In this document: piece by piece, positions 45,591 through 56,889 of the stretch
How the letters are laid out: each line of letters opens with the position of its first letter
Numbering within the stretch: the stretch's first letter is position 1
DNA from: Trichostrongylus colubriformis
Lineage: Eukaryota; Nematoda; Chromadorea; Rhabditida; Trichostrongylidae
Length of the DNA stretch: 64,000 nucleotides
Direction of reading: 5' to 3'
NCBI GenBank assembly: GCA_963978905.1
Contig: OZ022261.1
Coordinates: 28,889,686-28,953,685 of the forward strand
Made by a program: the position numbers and the translations under genes
Notes under the pieces: generated by a model
Database searches by the model: none
What the model saw: only the letters and a program-made list of their open reading frames with translations
What the model was told of the DNA's origin: nothing

Positions 45591-47519
45591 GTTCTCATAG
45601 CCCGGGCAGAGCAAGAAGAAAAGCGAAGGGAGAAACACCGCAAAATGGAGGCCGATAGGGAAAAAATGCGACGGAACATAAGGGAAAAGGTAAGGCATTT
45701 AACCGTCACAGAAAGTTGAAGTCTCACATCTAACAGTCGTTTAAAAACATCGCCGCGGTAGGCAGAAAATAGGAGCTGAGAAGGCATGTTTTTTGTGAGT
45801 GAACCGTTCAGCCCAGTATACTACAGTTATTGAGAAGCTCATGGACTCGATGCCGTCCCGAAATGCCGCTGTCATCGAAATTCGTGGTTTTCTTATGAAA
45901 AATTGATGTTTTCACGGTTTCCTGGTTTTGTACTTCCGAATGAACCCGTTTTTTCTGACCGACATTTCCTGACTACCAGTCATGCCGCATCGCATCCGCT
46001 GAGCGAGACACTGCCAGGTCGAGGCAGCGCTCGCATATGACTGACTTAGCTCCTCGCCCGTCTGCATCTACCCTCACCGGCTAGTGTTGCAGAGCTGGCG
46101 ATGAGGAAGGAGTCACCACGAGGATTTTCGGGTTTCTACTTCTCGTGCTTTTGAGCGTTCTAATCCGTTCCTAGTCTACTGTTACACTAAAAATCACCGC
46201 GATTTTCATATACCACAATTAATCTGCAATCTGCCAAAATTACCCTAACGATGTCTTCAAAAGGAGATTCGGATAATTAGGTGTGAGCTATGTAGCATGA
46301 AGTAGTGAAAAAGATTGAGCCGAGAAGTAGGCCATGAGGCAACCTGGAAAAAAGCCGCCGGAAACGCCAAAAATAAGACATCGTACGAGATCACAGTGGG
46401 AGATGAGCAACCACACTTTCAGTACAACATCAAGCAGAAAGATGATGCCGGTGAAAACGAGGGACAATTCATGGGGAACCCTAACAAATCGGCCTGCGAA
46501 CAGCAAGCAGATGATAGTGAGTTTTGCACTCAATTTGTTGTTCAGTATGAAACATGAAAGGCTATTCGAAAACCTTGAGCGAGCACTCAGCTACCATCAA
46601 CGCGATGGCAACAGTAGGAGGTGTGTGCCATTAAGGAAGAAAATTCGCGTGGCTCGTAGGTGCGTGATCGAGTGCTTGCGGCTAAAGGGGCAACATATGG
46701 TTCGGTTCCAGAAGTGGTTTATCTTACATTCAAAAGAAGGTGTAAAACACGACAACTGCCTTGAGGCCCACTTTTGTTCGGATCCCAGCTAGCACGCGTC
46801 GCGTCACACGAACGGCGTCGCTGCGCAAATTTTCTTTCCTATTAGCACACAGTGCAATACTAGCCTTGGCTGCTTCAGTGATTTCAAAGTGTAGTGGCTG
46901 AGTACGGGGGTCGTGTCTTCATGACGACCTTAACGGGAAGTGATAGAGAGTAGGCGTAATGCGTGGTAGTCGAGCGTAAGGCTTCATCCCCGTGACAGCA
47001 AGGCTCTGTATGTCCAGGATGTCTGGCCTAATTGTATCGATTGGTTCCATTGAAAGTGGGTACAGGTCCTTATATTAGTGTAACTTTTCTTAGATCCCAA
47101 GCTTTGATCGATTACTACTCCCAGAACGTATACAGCTTAAATGAGGCGCGCAACGTGGCGGTCGCTCCAGGACCCAACTATATGCAGCACCCCTAGCCCG
47201 CATGCAACGCGACACACGCCGCGACTGCTGCGGTGACGGAACATATACGATATACAGAACAAGAGGTGCACCATATCCCGTTCTGCTCAACATTTCCTTC
47301 ATATAAGTTATTAAAACCTTGGCACCACACTACCTAGTACTTTGTTCCTTGTTCTACCACATTTTCGCGAGATTCATTAATGATTATTAATTAGCCGTGC
47401 TTCTAGGTATTATCGGCCAGCTCGGTTTAACAGAAGCAGTCGAGAAAGCGAAAACAACGGTGAATGAAGCGATAGACACAGTGAAGGGCATATTTAGCTT
47501 TGGACCTTTTTCAAAATAA
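45591..47519 (+). CDS. cpx: complexin (synaptic SNARE-binding protein), 3' three exons
   Basis: Complexins bind assembled SNARE complexes and clamp or promote synaptic vesicle fusion. Exons 45591-45689, 46423-46516 and 47407-47519 join in phase (0, 0, then 1) to 101 codons plus TAA. Exon 1 here encodes the accessory/central helix with EKHRKMEADREKMRRNIREK. The next exon begins YNIKQKDD, so the junction re-creates the diagnostic (D/E)KY at the end of the central helix. After a polar linker the last exon encodes an amphipathic helix (GLTEAVEKAKTTVNEAIDTV) and ends GPFSK; no CAAX prenylation box. The N-terminal exon(s), including the initiator Met, were not found between 43.3 and 45.6 kb and are probably further upstream. 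AATAAA at 47794-47799. C. elegans has two complexins; orthology to cpx-1 or cpx-2 is undecided. Confidence 0.85.
45975..46265 (+). repeat. interspersed repeat, family A (copy A3) in a complexin intron
   Basis: Contains CTCCTCGCCCGTCTGCATCT, CGGCTAGTGTTGCAGAG, a pyrimidine-rich segment and CAATCTGCCAAAATTACCC, in the order seen at 62857-63200. Located in the intron between the exons at 45591 and 46423. Confidence 0.55.
47126..47250 (-). repeat. GC-rich repeat, family B (copy B5)
   Basis: The minus strand reads GCTGCATATAGTTGGGTCCTG with GC-rich flanks (GGCGTGTGTCGCGTTGCATG), so it is a short inverted-orientation member of family B inside the last complexin intron. Confidence 0.45.
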
Positions 47520-47793
47520 CGGATATGAATGAGAGTGAGAATGAACAAATGAGATACGACTAAGACTCAGCGATTTCATCAGGATGTCATGTTGATTACT
47601 TATTGTAACATTTTGCGCAGCGCACAACATTTGTTTTGTGAACGTATATAATCGTATGCCACTTTATTTTTTATAAGCTTTATTAAGTAATCGTAAGTAT
47701 ATTGTATTCATAAATTTTCTCTTCATACAAAAACCAAAGCTGAACAGATCACGTAAGCCTTAAAGATGGGTCAGCATGATAAGGATAATTACA

Positions 47794-47799
47794 AATAAA
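47794..47799 (+). terminator. polyadenylation signal AATAAA of complexin
   Basis: First canonical hexamer downstream of the complexin stop at 47519, giving a 3' UTR of about 0.3 kb. Confidence 0.4.
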
Positions 47800-49687
47800 A
47801 TACATACTACACAAATGAGAAAACAATGTAAAGATGTCGAAAGTACTCAGCATTGCATGGAAAATTGGCAAAATACCCGTGCCTGGCTGTATACAACCCA
47901 GACCCATAGCTAACTATCGCTATGATTCTCATCAGTATATGAATAAACTACATGATTTCTTTTAATACAAGTGACGCAGTGCTGTCAAAGTCCACCACTC
48001 ACAGAAGGCGGAAGGACTTGATCTACCTTAGCAGAGGGCGGGGGGAGGGACTTGGCCGCGGTCATACTTTGTGGTGCCGGCGGCAGGGTGTGGCCGCACA
48101 TCTCTGCGTCTCCGCCTGTGCCACCCTGCCTCATTGCCTGCGTCATCTCTGCACTCGCTGCTTGTGAACGCAGCCATGCCCTGCAGGCGGTTAGCATGAC
48201 CGCGGCCTCAAGCCACACCCCGGCCAAGGGGCGTGCCCGGAACACCCCGCTGCGATGAAGATCAAAGCCGTTTCGTACGCAGTAAGCATGAGATGTGCCT
48301 ACATTCTACATCATAACAGAACATGTCAATGAAAAGGCCCTCCAAAAACTTATGTGAATCCATAGAAGTTAGTAGATACAAAGGAGTGGGAGTGGAAAAA
48401 CTTATCTGAATCTTATCGTTAGAAGTACGGGAGACTCATCACGAAGAGGACTCGTAAGACTATCTTGTTCATTTCCCCAGTAAATGTTCTTACTGGACAC
48501 TATGCCGATCTATTTGTATAATGATTCCTCAATACAAAAGCCTCAAAAAGTGAAAGAAACGTCTGTACTCACGACACATACGCCTATATCTAATGAATCT
48601 ACGTGCGTTGGACCATGGTAGGGTTTATACTAGCGTAGTTCTATGGCATCATCTTTCCCATAAAACTTCAGTTATTCTAATTCTGCTATTTTGAATGAAT
48701 TCAGAGTGAATGAACTCCGAATTCAAAGGGAAGGAAGATCATCGGGTTGAAGCCGGAACATAAATGCACGTTGAAATATGGTTTTTTTGAGCTACAGCAA
48801 CCTTCGAGTCGCCTGGTGTGCTTGTCATACATTACAAGTACCAAAGATTCTTTGAGAAATCGCAGCAGCGACGGACTCAGATAAAATTGCGGTTACGAAC
48901 CCTGGAGATTGGGGGATTTCTAATTTCTAAGAGGTCGCGCTCATTGTATTGTGTTTACGGTTGAGGCAGGAGTAAAAAAGGTTCGCTGTAATCAGTGGAA
49001 CGCAGCGACAGACGATCTCTGCCATCTCTGGCGTACGAGAATTGGATGACTGAGGGAGGCGCCGAGCAACGATAAGTAATCAGGCATATTACGATTTCAC
49101 TATTACGCATATTACGCTATTTATTATATTACGATTTCAAAGGTCACTGAATGAGTTTCTTTACATTCTGCAGAAGCCCACTTTCTGCTATGGGGTGGCC
49201 AGAAGTAGCAAAAAAGGCGAAACTGGATTACTCAGGTTTCGTGAGCACCGCATATAGGTTGCCGAAGATCGATCCAGATGAGACCGCCGAGAAAGGTGGG
49301 GGAGAGGGGGTGAAATTTGGCCTGAACGTCTCTAACGTCCTTCCACCAATGAGGAGTAAGATCTCACCCGCCTACTAGCAAGCTGAAGTAGCGTACCGGG
49401 TCCTCTAACGATTGATGATCGAACTCCCCCTCTCGTGAGTAACGGCTCAATTAATTAAATATGAATATCATCCTAAATTCTCACAGAAAACTGAAGCACT
49501 TATCATATTAAAGACATTCATCAACAATGTAGGGATCAATAAGGAGAGAAAGCTACTCGTAAATCATTAAATCAGTAATTATTTCTCGTAATCAGCTCGG
49601 AAGTAGTAAATTTCGACCTGGATTTAGGCTTGTATTATTGATTTCCACTGATTTTTCTGGAAATCCTCAATTGCCTATTAAACTATA
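47800..49687. other. convergent intergenic region; GC-rich palindromic MITE at about 48040-48230
   Basis: Between the complexin 3' end and the stop of the minus-strand membrane-protein gene. At 48040-48230 a GC-rich block has inverted arms (CTTGGCCGCGGTCAT against ATGACCGCGGCCTCAAG). At 49172-49295 an open frame after a CTGCAG acceptor reads WPEVAKKAKLDYSGF with a donor-like GAAAG|GTGGG. It is unlinked to anything and overlaps a purine-rich repeat. Confidence 0.4.
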
Positions 49688-51052
49688 TCACACAGAGGGT
49701 AGATATCGATCGTCGTCGGCACGTTGCATCAATAAAGCTTCATGCGCGTTTTGTCGTTGACGCATATTATCGTCGCGACGTTTTTGTCGCTTCCGATTTC
49801 CAACCAATAAAATTACCGCTGTCAGTAGAATCACAGCGATTAGAAGACCAATAACGATATACGTGGCTAGCGAAGTCGGTATCCTGATACCGAGGAATGA
49901 GAAATGATCCTGAAATGCTTACATTATTAATTCTTCATAAAATGATTAGCTGGCCTCAAAGACATGATTGGTGCAATCTGAAGCATGATAATGCCCAGAA
50001 GTATGAAAATAAAAATGCCATTTTATGTTGCACAGAAAAACGAAAATAAAAGCTTGAGAACTTCAAAGTGAGTATGCTCAATACTATAAAATGAGTAGGT
50101 CCCGGCGATGAATCTATAAACGAGTGAGGTGAGCTTGATCTCGGTCATTATTGGAGGAAGAGCATTGGCGCCACATCCCCTAGTGCGTTGTGGCATGAAC
50201 GCCGTGCGTTGCCTTTCATTAATGACAATCGGAATCCACCCACCTGATGACAAGCACTGATTGCACCGTAGAATTAAGAAGAAGAAACAAGAAGAGAGCC
50301 ACTCTTTGAAAAAAATCGAACTACCACATAGATGGTATCAAAGTGGGCTCTCATACAGTGGTGTGCTCGGAACAGTAATTTAAAGGTACTAGAGAAATTT
50401 TAATTTTTACCAGAAAAAAAATTTAAAAAAAACTGCTTCAAATAAACATAAAAAATCATAAAAACATAAAAATCGCATTCATTGCGAACAAATTTCATTT
50501 CTATTACAGTTTCGAAATATATGTTCTAGTAAATACTCGACACGAAAGAAAACGCAACTTAGGTTGCGTTATCGACGAGTAGTTTTCAAGTCAGTTTCTA
50601 ATTTAAGTAATCAATCGATAATGGTACTCTCGAAGATACCCTTCGGTGGCCCTTCAAATTTTTCGAGATCATGGAGTTTCTCCTGATTCCGCTACATAGC
50701 AAGACTCTTAACTGAACGTAACCGTGTCAAATCGGTGATGGAATTGGTTTCAAATTTTACCTGACGCCGCTCTTCAGCCAAATGCGGGTTTTGCCGTGCT
50801 TGAGCAGCTTCTATTTGAGCTGGGCTGTTACGAGTGTACAGTGATTTACATATATGATATGGATAGTCGGCTGGTTTATGATGACATATGCAACTGGTAT
50901 TTGATGAACTGCAACAATTAAAATTTGGAATAAATTCTAAAAAAAAGTTCAGTTTCTGAAAAAGTGGTAAGATTCACCTGAATTCCGGTTCGCCGTTTTT
51001 ACACGTCAAGTGATCACAATAGTCGCTCGGTTGATTAAAACAGCATGTGCAC
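49688..51052 (-). CDS. Cys-rich single-pass membrane protein, last three exons
   Basis: Minus-strand exons 51052-50978, 50908-50761 and 49909-49688 join in phase (enter at phase 2, then 2, then 0) and end in TGA. The first two encode a compact Cys-rich ectodomain: CTCCFNQPSDYCDHLTCKNG, then SCICHHKPADYPYHICKSLY, nine Cys in about 45 residues. A charged linker (ARQNPHLAEERRQ) follows. The last exon has one transmembrane helix (YIVIGLLIAVILLTAVILLV), a stop-transfer cluster (GNRKRQKRRDD) and a short cytoplasmic tail ending DDDRYLPSV. That is the layout of a type I receptor-like protein. I do not recognise the family. Upstream exons (signal peptide and remaining ectodomain) lie at higher coordinates and were not found. 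The 76-codon frame at 50023-50253 is intronic and out of phase. Confidence 0.7.
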
Positions 51053-54000
51053 CTAGGTAGACGAGAAATTCGCAAGAAAATATATCAGAAGTGTAATAAG
51101 AAATCAATAAAAGGACAAGCATATAGCATTCAAAATCGATAAATTCTATCTTCAAAGTGAACCATGCATTCGTCCTTCGTTCACTGTCGCAGGTGGATTC
51201 GAATGCCATTTAGCCCATACTTGTGAAAACCAGCTGATGGACACATCATTGTATTCATTCTGCCTAACGAATTTTTTTATCGTTCAGTCGACACGAAGAA
51301 AACTGAGGGGTGACAGGCTTGGACGTCCATTCACTTATTACTCATCCCGGCACGAAATCCCGGAAGCGGTGCCACCTGCCACCTCATCATCTTAGCCCCT
51401 GCTTCGAGGGTAGTAAGCAATCCAAAACAACTAGCCAAAGTGCAATATTCCGATAAGGAAATTGCCCTACAACATAAATTCGTAGCAATGGTGATGGTGA
51501 GTGGACAAAACATGGAATCGACTGTTACGGCCCTCAAGCTCGTATTCAAAGGGCTCATAGGCGGACCGTGTTCTGGTGAAAAATTAAAGAGAATGTCAGG
51601 TTATGCAACATGCCACGTTTTACGTAAAATTCAAAAGAATCTATCATTGCATTGGTTGCCAGAAAAATTCATCCAAAAGGGTGTGTTCCAAGAGAAGCCA
51701 ATGCGTCGTCGCGCCTCCGTTTTGGATTTCAGCTCGGTCCAATGAGAATTTGGCGAGAACATCGCCTTTGCGATTCGCATGGGCTCCTTTTGCACTACAC
51801 CCCGCTCGAAAAACTAAACCATGATTTCCTTTTCCTTCTTTCTAGAATGTTTTTCAGCGTTCCTTTTCACGTCTACTCGCTCGATCAATCAAAAATTTTC
51901 ATGCATTTGCAGTTCAAACTCACTTCTTATTTTTCCGATTAAAGCACCTCGTGATGAACTGCTGACATTTACTTCCATTGTCATCGAACTTCCTGCAATA
52001 TAATATCTTTCTTTTAGCGTTCAGAAAAAAGGGCTGGATATTTCCTGAAACAGAAGTATAACCTGCATATACATATCGTCGGCATTACTGGAAGAATATG
52101 TCCCGGTGCAGTGGCAACCGTTTGTGTGTAATTACAGAACATCGAGTTCCAATCCGGAAGACATGAGCACGGTGAGTTGAACGTGGCACTCCGACGGAGA
52201 TAGGGATCAACGATTCGTGTAGGGAATACATCTAAAAGGTAAAATGACAGAATATCAGATCATACGCGACCAGATTATCGTAGGGAATAACAGGTTCTAA
52301 GTATGTACAGATAATAATCATATATAGGCTATTGAATCGGATTCGATCAACTCATTTTAATTAGGTTGTCATTAAGGAATACATCCACAAGATAAGTTGT
52401 GACAGCCTGAAATCCCTTGCAAATGGACCCAGGGCCAGGGTCAAGCCTCCGTTGAGGAATCCTAACGGGGGAGGGGGTAGTATTTGGTCCGCTAGGGGGG
52501 GGGGGTCGTTAACGTTGAGGTAAGCAATGATCAACGGAATCTCTCAGGCTGCTGAGGGTCTAAAGTTTGAAGGGAGAAATGATAAAACTGACTAATTGGG
52601 TGCGAACCGAAACTGGTTCAACTTAATCATCATGGAAACCCCATGCATGGCGCGACCCGCAACAAAATTCGGCCAGCGCCTAGCCCTTTCGTTGGTTCGC
52701 TGACACGAAACCACGAACAGAGACACCTTCGAAATTCACCGATTAACCGTGGAAAGCGATATTTATCAACGGGTACCACCGTGGATGGACACTCCAGAAA
52801 CAATTGGATTAAAACGAAAAGTAGCTGATATAGACTTCTTTCTCATCTTACTACGATTGCAAGTACGTAATCCGGTGTTAGCGGCCTCTATGCGGACCGC
52901 AAAAACGTTTGTATTGAGAATGTGGATGAAATCCTCCCCACAGAGAAGCTGACCGACGCTTCTCGCCCTCCTAGTAGGCGCTTGAGAGCGAAGGATGCAT
53001 ACTAGAGAAATATCAGTAACAATGAATCGATCTTTCCTAGGAATCGTGGAAAGATCTTGCAACTTCGACGAAAGAATTTTTTCTCAACTAGCTTTCCTGA
53101 ATTTTTCTTGCTTCATTTGAAGATATGGCATAGCTAAGGTAGACTTGAAAGCGGCAACCTCGCAGATCTCGGGCGCCCAAAAACCCACTCAGTTGGTTAA
53201 AAGAAGTTATGACCATTTGAAGTGAAACACTTCGAAATTTTCCTGATCTAATCCTCAACTAGAAACCCATATCGAGAACTAAGCAATCATTAGGGAAAGC
53301 AAGCGCCCAATAGATAGATCTGAGGGAGTTATTAGGGAAACAGTTTACAGCTGTTTGAAAGATGGGCTCTAGGTAAACTTTGAAGTATTTTAAAAATGTC
53401 GGAATTTAGTATGGGAAAGATAACGCTCTCCATCGTGATCGCCGCGTCGCAGCCGTCGCCTGAAACAACGTCTCAGATAACGTCGTCTTGTTGAATTATG
53501 ACTAGCAGCAGTCATGTTCGCTGAAACATGTTAGTCAAGTTTCATCTGTTTTTGTGTCCAGTTTGTATATTTAACAGTAAACTCAACTTATCATAACTCA
53601 TGATTCATTCCTACAATTACTTTCCTGCCTGTTTGTGCTATTTTGCTGGAATTAGTTTGAATTTGAAATTCTTTTTTTGTGAATGTTCATGCTATCCGTT
53701 CGGAAAGATCAGAACCTTTGTAAGAAGGTGAAAGGCTAGGTTCATGGTGTTCAGGTTAAATGCTTTTGAACGGTTTCGGTTTCGGTTAAAGCCAAAGAGC
53801 GATGAATCCGCAGACCATATAGTCGTCTTTGTCCCTCCGAGACGTAGGATACTGTCCACGATCACGGCTTTTGATTCCTTCCTATTCTTGTCCTTCAGGT
53901 TCGCTAATTTTAGATACTTTGTTTCATTTAGAATACGACCTCTTTATCATCAACTCTAGTACCGTTTCCTACGAGCGTGTTATTCTCTTTGTCACAGACA

Positions 54001-54053
54001 ATCACAGACGTAAGAGGGGGAAGGGGGGTCGAATTGACACTCCCTTTTTTTGT
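51053..54053. other. no supportable gene; candidate frames only
   Basis: A plus frame at 51440-51745 (containing KEIALQHKFVAMVMVSG and LSLHWLPEKFIQKGVF) and one at about 52735-52860 (YQRVPPWMDTPETIGLKRK, followed by a GTACGT donor) look protein-like but are unplaced. An 11-base G run lies at 52495-52505. Upstream exons of the minus-strand membrane protein may be hidden here. Confidence 0.35.
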
Positions 54054-54076
54054 GGGGGGGGGGGGGGGGGGGGGGG
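54054..54076. repeat. poly-G tract, 23 bases
   Basis: Uninterrupted run of 23 G on the plus strand, followed by TGGGGAGGGGAGAGGGTC. Shorter runs occur at 55165-55179 (15) and 52495-52505 (11). Confidence 0.95.
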
Positions 54077-54189
54077 TGGGGAGGGGAGAGGGTCTTATTT
54101 TTTGAAGATTTTCCTCAACTGGACGCTTGACCCTGCCCAGGGCTCACAGGTATTGCACAACAAGACCATATCCCTGCTAGGCCTCTAAA

Positions 54190-54803
54190 GACAGTGATAG
54201 GGGTATTGTAATTACCAAAAATCCCGCCGAGAAGCGCGCCTCCGAGCTGTAAGACGGCGGAGTGTTAACAGCTGACGCCTTTGAATAATAGAGCCCGCCT
54301 CCTAGTGACGTGATTTCTGATTGGCTGCGGTGGGAGTAGCCAAGGATCTGCAGCAGTGCTGGAGATATCTCGGCACGCTTTCGTAATTAGGCCTGTCGTG
54401 TGCTCCTCTCGAAACAGCTGATGATCTTTTCGAAATTTCGATCCTGATACTCACCCGTAGAGGCTGCGAAGGTTATCTTTTCTTTGTGTTTTTCATTTTT
54501 CATTGTTCCTCACCTGTTGTCTTCGCTCGTTTACGATGAATAATGCCATATCTTTTGAGTCTTTGTCCTCTTTCTACGCTGCTTTGCGCTTTGGTTACCT
54601 GGCGACATGCCAACGGAGAACACATCCGGACTCCTGCCTCTTGACGGAATGCTTTTCCGCATTGGGAACCAAAGGAAGAAGAGGCGCTTATTCCTCGGGA
54701 CTGTGGCCAGCTCCTTCCGTTTCGCTTCACCGTTGTACTGCTAAGCATCTCGACTTTCACATTCACAACTTTTTTCGACTACCGAATTTCACCTATCACT
54801 GCC
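54190..54803. mobile_element. TIR MITE, family D (copy D1)
   Basis: Left end GACAGTGATAGGGG and right end CCTATCACTGCC are inverted, flanked by CTAAA and TTTGA. The right half (GACATGCCAACGGAGAAC, CTCCTGCCTCTTGACGGA) is the inverted equivalent of the left half of D2, so D1 and D2 face opposite ways. No transposase. Confidence 0.65.
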
Positions 54804-54811
54804 TTTGAATA

Positions 54812-55011
54812 GGCTGAAGGAAAACCTTACTCATCACTGCAGAATCTTCTCTATTGTATTAATTCTTCTGTGCCCTGTTGTTGGCCCGACAGTGATTCAA
54901 ACATTTGGCTGAAGAAAAAACCTAACAGACCTCAGTCGTCACTTCAGAATCTTCTCTATTGTATTAATTCTTTTGTGTCCTATTGTTGACCCGACAGTGA
55001 TCCAAACATTC
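54812..55011 (+). repeat. tandem duplication, two units of about 100 bp
   Basis: The stretch starting CAGAATCTTCTCTATTGTAT at 54840 recurs at 54945 and continues through TTGTTGRCCCGACAGTGATYC to about 55011, with a 10-base length difference in the leading part. It directly abuts MITE D1. Confidence 0.8.
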
Positions 55012-55230
55012 CATTGAATGTTGTTATAAACGCCCAATAAACGTTATGGAAAACCTACTCTATTTCGATATCTTTTGCCAACAATTCCTATTGGAACGAT
55101 AAAGGAGGTGGTACGTAATTAAAATGCCCTGACGGTACTATCGTGGTTTGCTAAGTTGCTGGAAGGGGGGGGGGGGGGGCAGGGCACTCAAACCTGGTGG
55201 ACTACGTTAGGGTGTGTACCTTTATGTAAA

Positions 55231-55445
55231 GATTTCACACCATTACGAGCGGCATACGACGCGGTGAGCTATGCGTGCCGCTATAGTTGGGTGGGACGTA
55301 GAGCGATTACACGGTAATGCTAGGAGCGCTACACACGTTGAGTTGTAATCGCATAGAGGCTCAATAACACGGCGCCTTTAGCTCGTTCGCATCGCTTCGC
55401 TTGCGACACGCCAGGATGCAAATTTCTGGCATGAGGGCACACACC
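55231..55445 (+). repeat. GC-rich repeat, family B (copy B3)
   Basis: Contains TGCCGCTATAGTTGGGTGGG, TACACGGTAATGCTAGGAGC and CATCGCTTCGCTTGCGACAC in the same order as B1 at 3191-3404. Confidence 0.65.
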
Positions 55446-55494
55446 CGATGCGCTACAGAAGTTGCATCATCGAACGCGAGACAAGTGCCTTAAA

Positions 55495-56043
55495 GGCCGC
55501 ATTAGAGGAAAGTCGAACGAAAAGTAAAAGAAGAAGTAAATGTAAGAGGCGACATGCCTAGTAACAGGACAGTGAAGAAACAATGGTGGAATTGGCCAGA
55601 AACCCGAGAAATAAGACCCCCTTTCCACTGTTGATTCTCGGCGCGGACGACCTGTCCGTCAAGGGGCGGGTAGTCCGATCTAGTTTTCCATTGGCATGTT
55701 GCCAAATAAACACAAGGGAATGTCTGGAAATACGACAGCATCTACTTTCTGGAGTGAGCTCCAAGCTAAAACTACGAAAGCGCGCCGCAAAACCTCCGAT
55801 CCTGCCGCATCTCCTTGACCGCTCCCACCCCAGTCAGTCGGTAATACGTCATACGGAGGCGGGATCGACTTATTAAGAGGCGGGACAGATGGGCGGTTGC
55901 GGCGTTTTACGGCGTTTCTACAGCTCGGAGGGGCGCCTTTTTCACCGGGATTTCGCCATGGGTAGCCTTCTTAGGCCCAGGACTACCATGTGATTGACTT
56001 CTTGTAGGGATTTCTCCATTACCGCATTACCCCTAATGCTGTC
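55495..56043. mobile_element. TIR MITE, family D (copy D2)
   Basis: Ends GGCCGCATTAGAGG and CCCCTAATGCTGTC are inverted. Flanks TTAAA and TTTGA resemble those of D1 and D3. Interior carries GGCCAGAAACCCGAGAAATAA and a GC-rich right half (AGCTCGGAGGGGCGCC). Confidence 0.65.
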
Positions 56044-56889
56044 TTTGAGTGGCTCCATTGTGAATTGACAGCAGTCCTGTCTCCTTGCGCGACTTCACCC
56101 GATTTTAGTGTCTTGTTGTTGCACATCCCTGCTATTGGAACGCCAGAGTTGCGCAGACTAACTGACAGGTATGAGAAAATGATTGCTGCATTCGAAAACA
56201 TCAGTCGAACGTTTGTCGAGAAACCGCCAGTGGAAAGTGAAACTTCTATCTTTTGCAAAGGGTCCACATGCCACGGAGAAAGATGGGCTGCTGGAGAGGA
56301 TAATGGTCGAAAAGAAATGCAGTGCTTGCTATCGATTTTGATAAACAGTGAAGACTGTTAATAGGAAAAAAGGTGGTACCGTTGTACTAATAACTGGTGA
56401 TCGCAACAAATTCGATTGATAAAAACGTGTGATGAACGACCTGACTCATTTTGATACCTGAAACACAAAATCCAGTAATTACCTGAGCTACAGTGGAACC
56501 GTTCGCATGCTGCTCCGCAACATAATGTCGTCGTGAGTGTAGTAAAAGCCGTGAGCAAAGACAGGAGAACGTTGGAAAATCTGCTAGCGGAATGCAGTAA
56601 ACTCGCATTCATGACACAATCAAGAGCATTGATCCGAGTTCACGAAGCACATCTGAAAGTTGGTTATTTCAGTTTTAGCACAAGAAACTGGAGGTGATGT
56701 AACAGGCAAGAAGGCTACGTATGGCATGGAAATAGGAAGGAATATAGCGTTAATGTTAATGTTTATTACGTTGCTAAGGCAAGCGTAGAAAAGAGTTGAA
56801 AAAACGAAACGTCATACCAACAGAACATCAAACAAACATGATAAACCAGCAATTCAATTCACAATCGATAGCTGGTGAAACTCAAAGAA

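Noticed and set aside
46315..46792. Long frames covering the middle complexin exon
   Set aside because: Only 46423-46516 fits complexin in phase with both neighbours. The surrounding open sequence, including the 152-codon frame, is intron read-through.
50023..50253. 76-codon minus-strand frame after a plausible acceptor
   Set aside because: It would need a phase 1 entry, while the preceding exon ends in phase 0. Splicing directly to 49909 keeps the frame and adds the transmembrane helix.
56790..56815. GAAACGTCAT as a third hammerhead core
   Set aside because: No CUGANGA or pairing stem I within reach; chance match in the LINE 3' region.
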